Assembly (NCBI GenBank): GCA_027257055.1
Contig: JAPVLO010000019.1
Location: forward strand, 15,426,501-15,490,500
DNA: 64,000 nucleotides
DNA from: Cephalopachus bancanus
Lineage: Eukaryota; Chordata; Mammalia; Primates; Tarsiidae
Reading direction: 5' to 3'
The position numbers and the translations under genes were made by a program. Position 1 is the stretch's first letter. Each line of letters starts with the position of its first letter. Shown piece by piece: positions 25,190 through 36,440 of this stretch. The notes under the pieces are model-generated. The model was not told the DNA's origin, ran no database searches, and worked only from the letters and a program-made list of their open reading frames with translations.

Positions 25190-28100
25190 TAAAAAGGGAA
25201 GGTTAAAAAAAACCTATAGTAGGTAAACTAAAAATAAAAATCAGAGAATTACAACGTATTGCCAGAGAAAATCACTTAACTACAAAAAAAAAATAAGTAA
25301 GAAAGGAAGAACAAAAGAGAGTTGTGAAAAAATTTAAAATAATAACAAAATAACAGGAGTATGTCCTTATCTATCACTAATTACCTTAAATGTAAATGAA
25401 TTAGATTCTCCAAGGGAAAAACACAGAGCAGCTAAAAGAATTTTAAAATATACTGTCTATAGGAAGCTAATTTTACCTGTAAGGACATATATAGAGTGAC
25501 AGTGAAGGAATGGAAAAAGGTATTTTATAAAATAAAAACCCAAACCGAAACAAAACAAAACAAAAGAATGGTTATACTTAGAGTATAAGGCAAACATTAA
25601 AAAAGAGACAGAAGGGTTATTATGTAATAACAGAGGGGTCAATTTAGCAAGAGGATACAATAATAATAAATATATATCTACCCACTATCAGAGCACCCAA
25701 TTATATGAAGCAAATATTAATACATCTAATGCAACAGACAGGCTACAGTACAGTAATAGTAGAGGACTTCAAAATTTCTCTTTCAGCAATGGGCAGACCA
25801 TACAGGAAGAAAATCAACAAAGAAACATCAAAGTTAAACTATGCTCTGGATAAAACTGACCTAAGTTGCTGAACATTTCATCAAACATCTACAGAAAACA
25901 TATTCTTCTCATCAGCACATGGGATGTTATCCAGGATATACCATATTTAGGACAGAAAACAAGTCTTAACAATTTTTAAAATTATAGATTTAAGGGGTAC
26001 ATATGCATGTTTAGTACGTGGGCATATTGTGTAGTGATGGGGATTGGGTCTCAGGTGGCCCATTCTCCAGATAGTAAACACTGTATCTCATCAGTAGTTT
26101 CTAAACCCTAATCCTCCTCCTTACTTTCCCCTTATTGGTATTCCCAGTGTCTAGTATTTCCATCTCTGTGACCATTTAGCATCCACATATGAGTGAGAAC
26201 ATGCAGTGTTTGGTCATCTGTTTCTGATAACCACTTAAGAGGATCTCTAGCTCTATCCATGTTGCTGCAAAGGACATAATTTCATTCTTTTTTATGGCTT
26301 TTTATGGCTGTGTAGTATTCCATGGTATACATATATACCACATTTTCTTTATCTAGTCAATTGTTGATTGGCACTTAGTTTTTGTTCAATGATTTTGCTA
26401 TTGTGAATAGCGCTGCATCGAACATGTGAGTACAGGTATCTTTTTTCTATATTGATTTATTTTTTTTTTTGAGTAGATCCCTAGTAGTGGGATTCTGGGT
26501 CAAATGCTAATTCAATTTTTAGTTCTTGAGAAATCTCCAGACAGTTTTCCATAGATACTGAACTAGTTTACAATCCCATGCTCATCAAAATGATGCACAT
26601 CCCCTTTTCTCTACAACTGCACCAACATCTGTTGTTCTTTGACTTTCTAATAATGGCAATTCTGATTGGCGTGCGGTGATATCTTATTATTGTTTCAATT
26701 TGCATTCTCTGATGACTGGTGATGTTGAATTTTTTTTTTTTAATATGTTTGTTGGCCACTTGTGAGCCTTCTTTTGAGAAATGCTTATTCATGTTCTTTG
26801 CCCATTTTTTGATATGGTTATTTGATTTGTGTGTGGGGTGGGTTGAGTTGTTTGAGTTCCTTGTAGATTCTGTATATTAGCCCTTTGTCTCAGGCATAAT
26901 TTGTGAATAGTTTCTCCCATTCAGTAGGGTTGTTTTGTTCACTCTGTTGATTATTTCTTTTGCTGTGTTTTTCTTTTTTTTTTAGCTTCATTTGTCTATA
27001 TTAGTTTTTTGTTGCAATTGCTTTTGGGGTCTTTGTCATAAATTCTTTGTCTACACCAATGTTCAAAGAGTGTTTCCTTGGTTGTCTTCTAGGATTTTTA
27101 TAATTTCAGGTTTTACATTTAAATCTTTGATCCATCTTGAGTTAATTTTTGTATATGGTGAGAGATGGGGTCCAGTTTCATTCTTCTGCATAAAGCTAGC
27201 CTATTTCCCCAGCACCATTTATTGGATAGGGTGTCCTTTCCCCATTGTTTATTTTTGTTAGCTTTGTCAATGATCAGTTGATTGTAGGAATGTGGTTTTA
27301 TTTCTTGGTTCTCTATTCTGCTCCATTGGTCAATCTGTCTATTCTTACACAAGTACCATGCTGTTTTAGTTACTATAGCCTTATAGTATAATTTGAAGTC
27401 AGGCAGTGTGATGCCTCTGTGATTGTTATTTTTGTCTTAGCAAATTTTGAAAAGTCAAAATCAAGCAATTTTTTCTTACAAGCATTTTTTCTAACCACAA
27501 CACAATAAAACTATAAATCAATATGAGGAGTAACTTTGAAAAGTGTAAAAAAATACATAACAATTAAACAACATGCACCCAAGCAACCAATGGGTCAAAG
27601 AAGAAATTTTTAAAATTTCTTGAAAAAAAAACAAATGAAACACAACATATCAAAATGAGACACAGCAAAATCAGTACTAAGAGGAAAGTTTATTGCAAAA
27701 AATGCCTACATGAAAAAAAAAATAGACTTCAAAGAAACAACCAAAAAAACGCACCTCAAGGAACTAGAAAAAACAAGAACAAATCAAACTCAGTAGAAGA
27801 AAATAAATAATAAATATTTAAATAGAAACAAATGAAATTGAAACTAAAAAAATATAAAGGATTGATAAAATAAAATTTGTTCTTTGGGAAAAATAAACAA
27901 AATAGATACACTTTTATCTAGACTACCTAAGGAAAAAAGTAGAGAAGACCTCAAATAAACAAAATTTGAATGAAAAAGGAAACATTGCAACTTATACCAC
28001 AGAAATACAAAAGACCATTAAAGACTATTATGATCAGCTATGCACCAATAAATTGAAATACCTAGGAGAAATGAATAAATTTGTGGACACTTACAACCTA

Positions 28101-29855
28101 TCAGGATTGAACCATGGTGACACAGAAAACTTGAACAGACCAATAAAGAGGAAAGATATTGAAGCAGTAATAAAGTTTTCTATCAAAGAAAAGCCCAGGA
28201 CCTGATGGCTTCACTGCTGAAGCTACCAAATATTTAAAGAAGAACTAATACTAATTTTTCTCAAACTATTGCAAAAAAATGGAAGAAAAAGGAATACTTC
28301 CAAACTCATTCTACAAGGTGAGAATTACCCTGATACCAAAATTAGATAAGAATACAATAAAAAGAAATCTACAGGCCGATATACCTAATGACTGTGGATG
28401 TAAAAATCCTCAACAAAACACTAGCAAACTCAATTCAAGAACACATTAAAAATATCATTCACCATGATAAAGTAGATTTTTTTCATGAATGAAAAGATAG
28501 TTCAGTGTATGCAAATAAAAAATGTGACACATTCCTTCAACAGAATCAAAGACAAAAATGAAAATCATTTTGGTAGATGTTGAAAAGCATTCAATAAAAT
28601 TCAACATTACTTAATGGCAGAAAACATTCAATAAGCTGGGTATGAAAGAAATATACTTCAAAACAATAAGGGCCCTATATGAAACTCACAGCTAACATTA
28701 TACTAAAGAGGAAAACTGGAAAGCCTTAGAACTATGATCTAAAACAAGTCAAAAATACCCACTTTCACCTCTTTTATTCAACACAATACTGGTGGTCCTA
28801 GCCAAAGTAATTAGGCAAGAAAGAGAAATAAAGGGCATCCAAATCTGAAAGAGGTCAAATGGTCTATGTTTGAAGACACATTCGTATATTGAAAAACCTA
28901 AAAACCACCAAAAAACTGTTAGAACCGATAAAAAAAAATCCACTAAAGTGGCAGGATACAAAATCAACATACAAAAATTAATAGCATTTCTATCTGAAAA
29001 ATAAATCAAGAAAGTTATTTCATGTATAATAGCTACAAGAAAATAAATACATAATAATTTAACCAAAAAGGTGAACGATCTCTATGATGCAAACTATTTT
29101 TTAGAAAAACCGATGAAAGTAACTGAAGTAGAAACAGAAATGGAATGTCTCCCATGCTCATGGATTGAAAAAATTAATATTGTTAAAATGTTCATACTAC
29201 CCAAAGTAATCTGCAGATTCAATGCAATCCTATCTAAATTCAAATAATATTCTTCACAAAATAGCAAAATCAATATTAAAATTCATATGGAGTCATAGAA
29301 AGGCCCCAAACAGCCATGGCAATACTGAGCACAAAGAAAAAAGCTGAAAGGATCACACTACTTGACTTCAAACTATGTTGCAAAGCTATAATAGCCAAAA
29401 CAACAGGGTACTGGAACAAAACAGACATATACACAAATGGAACAGAATAGACAACCCAGAATTAAATTCACACATTTGCAGCCAACTGATTTTCAACAAA
29501 GCACCAAGAAATATAATATTGGGAAAGGATAGTCTCTTCAATAAATGATGCTGGATAAGCCAATGTGGGAGAACGAAACTAGAACCCTATCAACTCAAAA
29601 TTGATTAAACACTTACATGCAAGGTCCAAAATTATGAAATTATTAGAGGAAAACATTGAGGTATTGCTTTAGGACATTGGTTTGCACAAAGAATTTTCTT
29701 GAAGAAAACCTCAAAAGCACAGGCATTAGAGGCAAAAATAGACAATTGGAATTGCATCAAGCTAATAGACTTTTGCACAGCAAAAGGAACAATCAGCAAG
29801 GTGAGGAAACAACCTACAGAATGGGAGAAAAATTTGCAAATTTTAATGCTTATAA
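25190..29855 (+). mobile_element. Old L1 (intergenic and ORF2), split by another L1
   Basis: Plus-strand L1 sequence runs from the ORF1/ORF2 junction area ('gtaaatgaattagattctcc' near 25,395) into ORF2, breaks at 25,975, resumes at about 27,433 ('aatcaagcaattttttctta') and continues to about 29,855 ('gaaacaacctacagaatggg'). It ends inside ORF2, with no 3' UTR. A fragment at 27,966-28,205 still reads as the ORF2 region before the RT core ('LKYLGEMNKFVDTYNLSGL'). The FADD site near 28,860 is destroyed. Confidence 0.75.
25975..27425 (-). mobile_element. 5'-truncated L1 nested in an older L1
   Basis: Minus-strand L1 whose 3' end starts with 'atagatttaaggggtacata' and whose sequence runs through the 3' UTR and the C-terminal third of ORF2 ('tagtattccatggtatacat', 'gtagattctgtatattagcc', 'gtcaatctgtctattcttac'). 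The host sequence 'gtctta(a/g)caa.ttttt' occurs just before and just after it, consistent with a target duplication. The 3' UTR differs from that of the young L1s here, so this is an older subfamily. Confidence 0.8.
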
Positions 29856-30012
29856 TGACTATTTTGAAGTGTTTTTCTGGTAAACTTGACATCTGGTCAC
29901 TCTCACAGATGTTTTTATTACTTGCTTTTCTAGCGTTTGGGTCATACTTTCCTGTTTCACTACATGCTTTGTAATTTTTTGTTGGAAAACCTGGATATAA
30001 AAATAACTGTGG

Positions 30013-30308
30013 GGCAGGGCGCAGTGGCTCAAGCCTGTAATCCTAGCACTTTGGGAGGCCAAGGTGAGAGGATTGCCTTAGCCCAGGCATTGAAGACCAG
30101 CCTGAGCAACTTGATGAGACCTCTCGTCTCTACAATGTATCAAGAAATTAGCCAGGTATGGTAGCACATGCCAGTAGTTACGGCTACTTGAAAAGCTGAG
30201 GCAGAAAGATCACCTGAGCCCAGCAGGTCAACACTGGGGTGGCCATGAGCATGCCACTGCACTCCAGCCTGGGCGATAGTGTGAAACTTTGACTCAAAAA
30301 ATAAAAAT
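30013..30308 (+). mobile_element. Alu, full dimer with target duplication
   Basis: The plus-strand Alu begins 'ggcagggcgcagtggctcaa' and ends with an A-rich tail. The 14-bp duplication 'aaaaataactgtgg' is perfect at 29,999-30,012 and 30,309-30,322. Its left arm is nearer the general primate form ('gcctgtaatcctagcacttt') than most copies here. Confidence 0.95.
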
Positions 30309-30322
30309 AAAAATAACTGTGG

Positions 30323-30810
30323 TAGAGGGAAGAAGGTTGGGCATGGAAGAAATGAGTCCATGCAGAACTGATTTAGGAAATGTTTGCAATAGACCAAAAG
30401 ACAAGAGAGGGGAACCTGGACTAAGGCTGAGATGGTGGGACTGGAGAAAGAGAACAAGAGTAGAGAGATAACTAAGAGATAAAATAAACAGATATTGGTA
30501 ACTAACCACAGGTGGAAAAGGCCAGAGAGGGAAGCATTGAGGGACACTCAGGAGTCAGCTTTGGTGGCAGAGTGTGTAAATGGTTGTATTGTTAATCAGG
30601 AGAGAGAGAAATGGTCAGGTCAGATAATGAGTTCAGTTTGAAAAATTTTGAGATGAAACATCTGGAAAAATCCAAGTTCAATATTGACTTGGCATCTGTG
30701 TACGTAGATTTTGAGGGCAAGGGAGAAAGCCCAGCTGTAGGTGGTAATTTGGGTATCATTACCATATAAGCAATATGTTAAAGATGCCTGATTGGTAAGA
30801 CTGTTCAGGT
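30323..30810 (+). repeat. Possible ancient interspersed repeat (L1M-type)
   Basis: The order of 'agttcagtttgaaaaatttt', 'gagatgaaacatctggaaaa', 'gtggtaatttgggtatcatt' and 'accatataagcaatatgtta' parallels a common old mammalian repeat that I associate with the 5' part of ancient L1s. The family assignment is tentative. Confidence 0.35.
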
Positions 30811-32287
30811 AACTCACGTAGAGCTAATGTGTGGTGTAGTTGCATTTGGGAGTCACCTGAGGGGCTTGAAAAAATAATAATGCCAGGGATCCCTATTGAT
30901 TTGGGATGTCACCTGAACACTGGAATTTTTTTAAGTACCCCAGATTGTTGTAATGTTGAGCCAAAGCTGAGAACCACTGTTCACAATTGCCTTTTTCTTA
31001 CCCTCTGCTTTGCCTTGACCAAACTTTAGGGAGGCTTCTCTCCTCTTCAAAGGACACTGAACTTTCCCTTACCTTCAATTCTCAGCGAGCACTCAGATTC
31101 AGAATATGTGCCCTTATCAGCTTATCCTGAGAACTGGCTGACCCCAGCAAGATACATTTCCTGTCAAACAAGGTCATGCATTCTGCTTACTTCTCTTCAT
31201 CTGCTTATCCACTTATGCTTACTGCTTGCAACACCTTATCATTTAAAATAAAAGCCACTTTCTGTTTAATTTTGAGTTGCTTGCAGATTTCTGAGATCAG
31301 AGCATTATCTCTATTGTAATTGTCTTTTAAAGTAAATTTTTTCCTTATCTAACACTGGATTAAACAAATTTTTGACAACTGACAGTATGGCAAAAAAGTC
31401 AAAGCCCTGATTTATAAAATCAATTTTTGAAAAGCAGACAGAAGAAGGTAGTCAGAAAGAGAGGTTGAAAAGAGGTGACCACAGGGGTTGGAGGAAGGTT
31501 ATAAGAATGAGAGGTTTTAATGGAATTACTTGGTGAAGGATTCCAAACTTTACAGTAAAATTTTGTGGAATGTATACCTTTGAAATTCTTTTGTTTGTTT
31601 GCATTTCACATGGCTGTCTGAGGGTGTCCTGTCCTGATGAGGACATGGTGAAAATTGAAGGAAATATTCATGTTCTCATAGGCAGGATCTACAGAAGAGA
31701 CACCCCATTATATTTTCTTTTTAGCAAAACAAAGAATGGCCATCGTGTCCCACTGAATTAACACCCTGAGCTCAGTTGATTACCCTCAAATACCTGGAAG
31801 GCTTCGCACACTTCTGCTAGGCTAAATTGCCAATTTACAACTTGCTTGGGTATCATTTCATGCCTCTACCACAGTGCAATTCTAGACTGTTTCTAAAATA
31901 AGATCTAAAAAATGTTAAGAATTTGCAAAGAAAGCATGCCCCTCACAGTGAGCAGCCAGCAACCAAGCAAGACAAAGTGCAGAGTCCCTTTGGTGGAAAA
32001 GTTGCACAGTGCTGGTACTTCCTGATCACTTCAGCTATTGCACTCCATCCGCCACACAGAATATCAATTACAACTTCCCTTAACAGCATTTTTCTCATAG
32101 AGAAGCTCTTCCAGGGAGGTATTCCAACGTGTGGAGAAGCCCAGACTTAGTTTATAATTATTTCTAGTATATTTAACAAATAGGTTAGAATAATGGACTT
32201 TGTTCCCCTGTGTTTATTTTTTTGAAAGATTCCTTTTAAAGAATTTTTAAGTTTTTAAGGTATTCTTTGTCTAGATGCTTGAATAAA
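30811..32287. other. Mostly unassigned; possible decayed LTR inside
   Basis: No gene is seen. Around 31,010-31,340 a segment with AATAAA followed by 'gccactttctgtttaatttt' has the look of an LTR R/U5 region on the plus strand, but paired ends are not visible. Short open frames such as 31,570-31,761 have no recognisable domain. Confidence 0.3.
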
Positions 32288-32300
32288 GATATTCTGAGTA

Positions 32301-32598
32301 GCCGGGCTCGGTGGCTCAGCCTGTAATCCCGTGCCTTTGGGAGGCTGAGGTGAGTGGATTACCTGAGCCCGTGGGTTCAAGACCCCCCTGGGCAACTTGG
32401 CGAGACCTCATCTCTACAATAAATCAAAAATCAGCCAGGCGTGGTAGCTCTCGCCTGTAATTCCAGCTACTTGGAAGGCTGAGGTGGAAGGATCGCCAGA
32501 GCCCAGCAGGTCGAGGCTGCAGTGGCCAGGAGCAGCCACTGCACTCCAGTCTGGGTGACAAAGTGAGACTCCACTCAACTCAAAAAAAAAAAAAAAAA
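32301..32598 (+). mobile_element. Alu, full dimer with target duplication
   Basis: This is a good full-length example of the window's dominant Alu type, from 'gccgggctcggtggctcagc' to an 18-base A-run. The 14-bp duplication 'agatat(t/c)ctgagta' flanks it at 32,287-32,300 and 32,599-32,612. It lies exactly at the 5' boundary of the next old L1. Confidence 0.95.
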
Positions 32599-32699
32599 AG
32601 ATATCCTGAGTAACATCAGCAAGATGGTAGAATAGGAGTTATCTCACTTCAGATAGGAGTTACCTGCCCACTCCTCACAGAAACCCAGCTAGCAACTAT

Positions 32700-33310
32700 T
32701 GTAGTGGGAACACAGAGAGGACGTGACATCAAGGCCATTATAGGAAGTGATGATTTTATTTACACTGGCGGACTCGGCGTGCTAATGCTTCCAGGCCAAG
32801 CACCCCAGGAAGAGAGAAGAGGGGTCTTATACCCAGTTCAGGTAAGGTGGGGGGATCGGGTTGAGCAATTACACATTTTCTTTGGAATTTACAAAGTTGT
32901 ACTCAGCAAAATTAAATCTTTCAAAGAACAAATGGTCTTCAGGAAATGCACGGCAAGCAGGGTTGTAAACTGTCAACTTCAAAAGAGGGGATTTGGATAA
33001 GTTTGTGAATTGGTCACTCTTTTGCATTTCCAAGAAAACCATTCTCTGCTATTTGACTTTCCCAAGCAAAAACCTGTCTGGCAGGTTTTCAGAGCTTGCA
33101 GATTGATCTCTCAAAGGCAATACTTTTAACTGCTATCAGCTTCCTTTCTGCCACACTATGAAAAGGCATGAACATCATCCTGTATATCTCAGAACTCAGT
33201 AGTGAGGCTGAGATAATCCCCTGAAGCACAGACCCAAGAAAAGACATATGGTATGAAAAATGGTTCTCTTCGACTGTGATGTTCCTCTTCCAAGCTAGAA
33301 CAGTGCCACA
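32700..33310 (-). mobile_element. Older, diverged LTR of the same family as the adjacent ERV
   Basis: The reverse complement aligns in order with the 33,343-33,918 LTR over most of its length. Shared blocks include 'cattataggaagtg', 'ttgtactcagcaaaat', 'aaagaacaaatggt' and 'atacttttaactgctatca'. There are many substitutions and small indels, so it is far older than the neighbouring provirus. It probably starts at TGTAGTGGG (32,700) and may end at GTGCCACA (33,310). I see no target duplication and no internal viral sequence, so it is best described as an old solo LTR. Confidence 0.78.
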
Positions 33311-33767
33311 CAAAGAGAATTCCCCTGGACCCACAGTTCCTATGTGGCAGGATGCGGCAAATGCTCAAATATATTTCTTGTATGATTGAGTGAATAAACA
33401 CAGAAACATGTAGCTGGTTCAGGATCAGCAGTTGGCCTCATGGCAATCACTAGCTCAGGGCAGGAAAGGAGTTGATAGCAGTTAAAAGTATTTCCTTTTG
33501 AAAGGCAAGTTGCAACTTTAAAGACCCACCCAGCGCCAGGCAGGTTTTGTTTAAGAAAGGCCAAATGGCCCAGAGACTGGCTATTTCATGGAAATGGAAA
33601 AGAGTCTTATCTAAAACCCCCCTTCTGAAGTTGATGGTTTACAATCCTGCAGTTCCTGGAAACCATTTGTTCTTTAAAAAATCTGATTTTGCTGAGTACA
33701 ACTTGTAAGATTCCAAAGGAAATATGTAATCACTCAACACGACCCCCCTCCCTTACCTAAACGAGGG

Positions 33768-33774
33768 TATAAAA
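33768..33774 (+). promoter_or_regulatory. TATA box of the 5' LTR
   Basis: TATAAAA follows a C-rich segment and lies 90 bp before the LTR's AATAAA. This is the usual U3/R arrangement of class I LTRs, and the element is conserved in the 3' LTR at 40,693-40,699. Confidence 0.8.
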
Positions 33775-33857
33775 CTCCATGTCTCCTGTTCTGGGGTGCT
33801 CGAGCTTGATTTGGATGCATGAAATTCTCAGGCCCGCTGTGCTGTGCTAGCCAGCAT

Positions 33858-33863
33858 AATAAA
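33858..33863 (+). terminator. LTR polyadenylation signal
   Basis: AATAAA in the R region, about 55 bp before the LTR end. The same signal is at 40,783-40,788 in the 3' LTR, where it would end the proviral transcript. Confidence 0.8.
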
Positions 33864-33922
33864 GTGCCACTTCCTATAATAGTCTTGGTGTCATGATCTC
33901 TCTATTTTTCCTGCTACATTTC

Positions 33923-33940
33923 TGGTGCATTGGCCGGGAA
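33923..33940 (+). promoter_or_regulatory. Primer binding site for tRNA-Gly
   Basis: The 18 bases TGGTGCATTGGCCGGGAA start four bases after the 5' LTR. They are the exact complement of the 3' end of tRNA-Gly (GCC) including CCA, as I know that tRNA. This gives the priming tRNA of the family. Confidence 0.88.
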
Positions 33941-36080
33941 ATGGAGATTGGAGATGGTGTGTTCCACCTCCTTTGTCATCAAGGTATGACCTCCAGGGCA
34001 ATGGGAAGGGCAATCTCGCATGGCGCGCAACGGACCTTTTGATCCGTAGGAAGGAAGCCCCTCCCAGCGCACTGAAGCTAGGACCATGAAAGCACAACAG
34101 GAACCCAAGAGGCGAGGAACTGGCACAAGGATGACCACCTGACGGAAAGGACAGAAAGACCACCCGACGGAAAGCATAGGAATAAAGGCCTTTGCATAGA
34201 AATGCCAATAGATGGCAGAAGGGGAGCTTGATCACCTCCCAGAGTCCACTAGTAATCTCCAGCCTGAAGGAAAGGGCTGAAAGGCAGTAGAAGGAAACAC
34301 TGTCTGAAGATGAACCCGTAGGCTCCTAGGATTAGGATGGAGAGTTGACGAATGTGCTGTGTGCTTGTGTGTGAATGAGACGGATAGCGGGAAGGCTCTG
34401 CATAGTTAGTCTGCGTTGGGGCTGTACCAACCTACCAATTGCTAAGAGGTGTCTGAGATATCTTTGTGAGGAGTATGACTGGAGGGAGACAAAGCGGATG
34501 TTTCCCATACCCGTCATTCTCTTATTTGTGTGTGTCTGTCACTTTAAATCTGCTAAAAAGCTGGTTGAGTTATTATGCTTTGTGTGATGGGACATGTCAT
34601 CTTTTAAAACTTGATTGGTGCATATTTCTTTATGTCATTTTATGTCTCCCTTTATTTGTGTGGTGTTTTCTCCCAACCCATTGGCACTGTTAAAATTTCT
34701 GCCTTTTGTTGTTAAGGTTGTGGAAAAATTGCCTGTTGTGTATAAGAAGTGTTACTGGTTATCTTAAATTCTTTCCTGGGACCACTCCCCCTCCCGTCCT
34801 TAGCCTGTGTTCTCCTTTGTAAATTCTAAAGGGGCTCATTCTAATCTACCTGTAAAGAAATTGAGAAATGTCTCTTACATGCTACTTAGCCTTTTGCTAA
34901 CTCAGTGTAAGTTAATGCTAGCCTTGGAAAAAAAAATAATCTTTCTCTGGCAACTAAGGGCTGTTCTCATTTTCAAATGCTAAAAGCCAGGTTAGTTGAA
35001 AGTAAGTCCGTTTCTAAAGGTATAGGCCTTGCCTAAGATTGTGATCAACTGCTTGTCCCTGTAAAACTGTTGGGAAGTCTCTTAGAGTCTTGTAATGTAT
35101 GCTGAGTCCCTACTTTATATTGTAATGCTAAGTAACACTAATGCTTGCGTTTTTTGGCTATGCTCATTTAATTGTCCATGTCTTACAACTAAGGGTGCTA
35201 TTTAGTAATTCATGAGGATTTTTGACAATTTTGCCTGTTCATAATTAGGAATAAGTAGGAACAGATCATTTTACATCTTTGTGGTCTGTTCACTCTAAAA
35301 AGGTTTTATACCAGGCCATTTTTTTGTAGACATCATTGAAAAGTCATGGAGCAAAAAAAAAAAAAGAGGGTTTTAAAAAAAGCTGAGAACACTCAGTCTG
35401 GGAGAAGCATCAAGTTTCCAGGAGTGCCTGGCATTGCTCTTTATGACTTTATTTAATTATTTGTTTGTTTTAAAATTCTCCTTTGAGGAATAAATTGCAA
35501 GCGTTCAGAGCAAACTCTGGGTTTTCAAGAAACGTGACCAAAAGAGTGTGTAGTGGTCTGTGTCCTCGAATACTCCAATAGGACAGATTTTGAATGATTG
35601 GAGCAAATTAAAATTACATGGTTTAACAATAATAATAAGTGGATTATTAAAAAAGTCAAATTTGAACTCACTACAAGTTAGCAGATAATAAGATTTGGAA
35701 AAGAATAAAACTATCTGGTAATTAAATTCACTTTGTAGACCTAAGGAAAAATAAAATGGTCAAAAGTTCTGTATGCAGAGGCATTTTAAAAATTTATTTC
35801 ACTACTTTGCAAACAAGATTATATCCTATAGAATATTAAATGCCAAACTCCAGAGGCTTAACTCAGAACTAGGAATACCAAACTCCCAATTATAGAAAGC
35901 CTCTGAAGTTCTTAGAGCCTGAAACATTGAAGGTGTTAAGAAAAAAAAAAAGAGAAGAACTCCAAAATGAGCACCAGCCAGAAGAAAGGTAAACAAATTA
36001 GCAGTTGCCACTAAAGGCAAAACTCCAGCCACCCAAAAGAGGCCTGATAAGGATAAATCTGCTAAGGGAATGGTATCAGC
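33941..36080 (+). pseudogene. Leader and decayed gag region
   Basis: This stretch lies between the primer site and the nucleocapsid motif, where leader, matrix and capsid should be. No long open frame survives and stops occur in every frame. The sequence is AT-rich from about 34,700 on. I cannot identify the capsid major homology region. A GACGGAAAG motif repeats twice near 34,141-34,174. Its place between PBS and zinc knuckle is the main reason for calling it gag. Confidence 0.55.
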
Positions 36081-36122
36081 TGCAATGAATGTGGTCAGTC
36101 TGGGCACCTAAAGCACAATTGT
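36081..36122 (+). pseudogene. Gag nucleocapsid zinc knuckle
   Basis: Fourteen codons keep the retroviral CCHC spacing: Cys, two residues, Cys, four residues, His, four residues, Cys (read as CNEC-GQSG-H-LKHN-C). A single knuckle is the rule in gammaretrovirus-like gag. A stop follows within a few codons. The surrounding frame is too broken to define the rest of the protein. Confidence 0.75.
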
Positions 36123-36289
36123 TCTTAATAGCCTAAGCCCCCAGAACTTTGTCCAATATCTGAACTAAAAAGCCACTGAAAGAGATGGTGTGGCCTCTCC
36201 TGAAGGGGGGGAAACACTTAGCTTGGTGATAGTGGCTGTTGACTGAAGGGGGAGGGGCATGGCCCAGCGCAGACTCTGTATGCCATCCA

Positions 36290-36440
36290 CCCAGAGAATC
36301 CTTGGGTCTATATAAATGTGGCTGGAGTCCAAATTAATTTCTTAATTCATACTGAGGCTAAGTTTTTAGCCCTTGTGCTCATACTGAACTTCTTCCTCCT
36401 AAAACCTGCTCTCCAGTGGAATTAGAGGTGTTCCAAAAAC
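36290..36440 (+). pseudogene. Protease remnant with a damaged active site
   Basis: The frame around 36,306-36,400 has the hydrophobic lead-in typical of a retroviral aspartic protease. The position of the catalytic D-T/S-G-A reads H-T-E-A (36,348-36,359), so both the catalytic Asp and the Gly are lost. It follows the zinc knuckle at the distance expected for pro. Identification rests on this short stretch only. Confidence 0.5.

Larger units (their letters stand above)
33343..33918 (+). repeat. 5' LTR of the class I ERV
   Basis: A TGTGGCAGG...CTGCTACA element with TG/CA ends. By eye it differs from the 3' LTR at 13 positions, all transitions, plus a single-base indel (the CC/C at 'tacaac(c)ttgtaag'). 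This is about 2.3% divergence. Confidence 0.95.
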
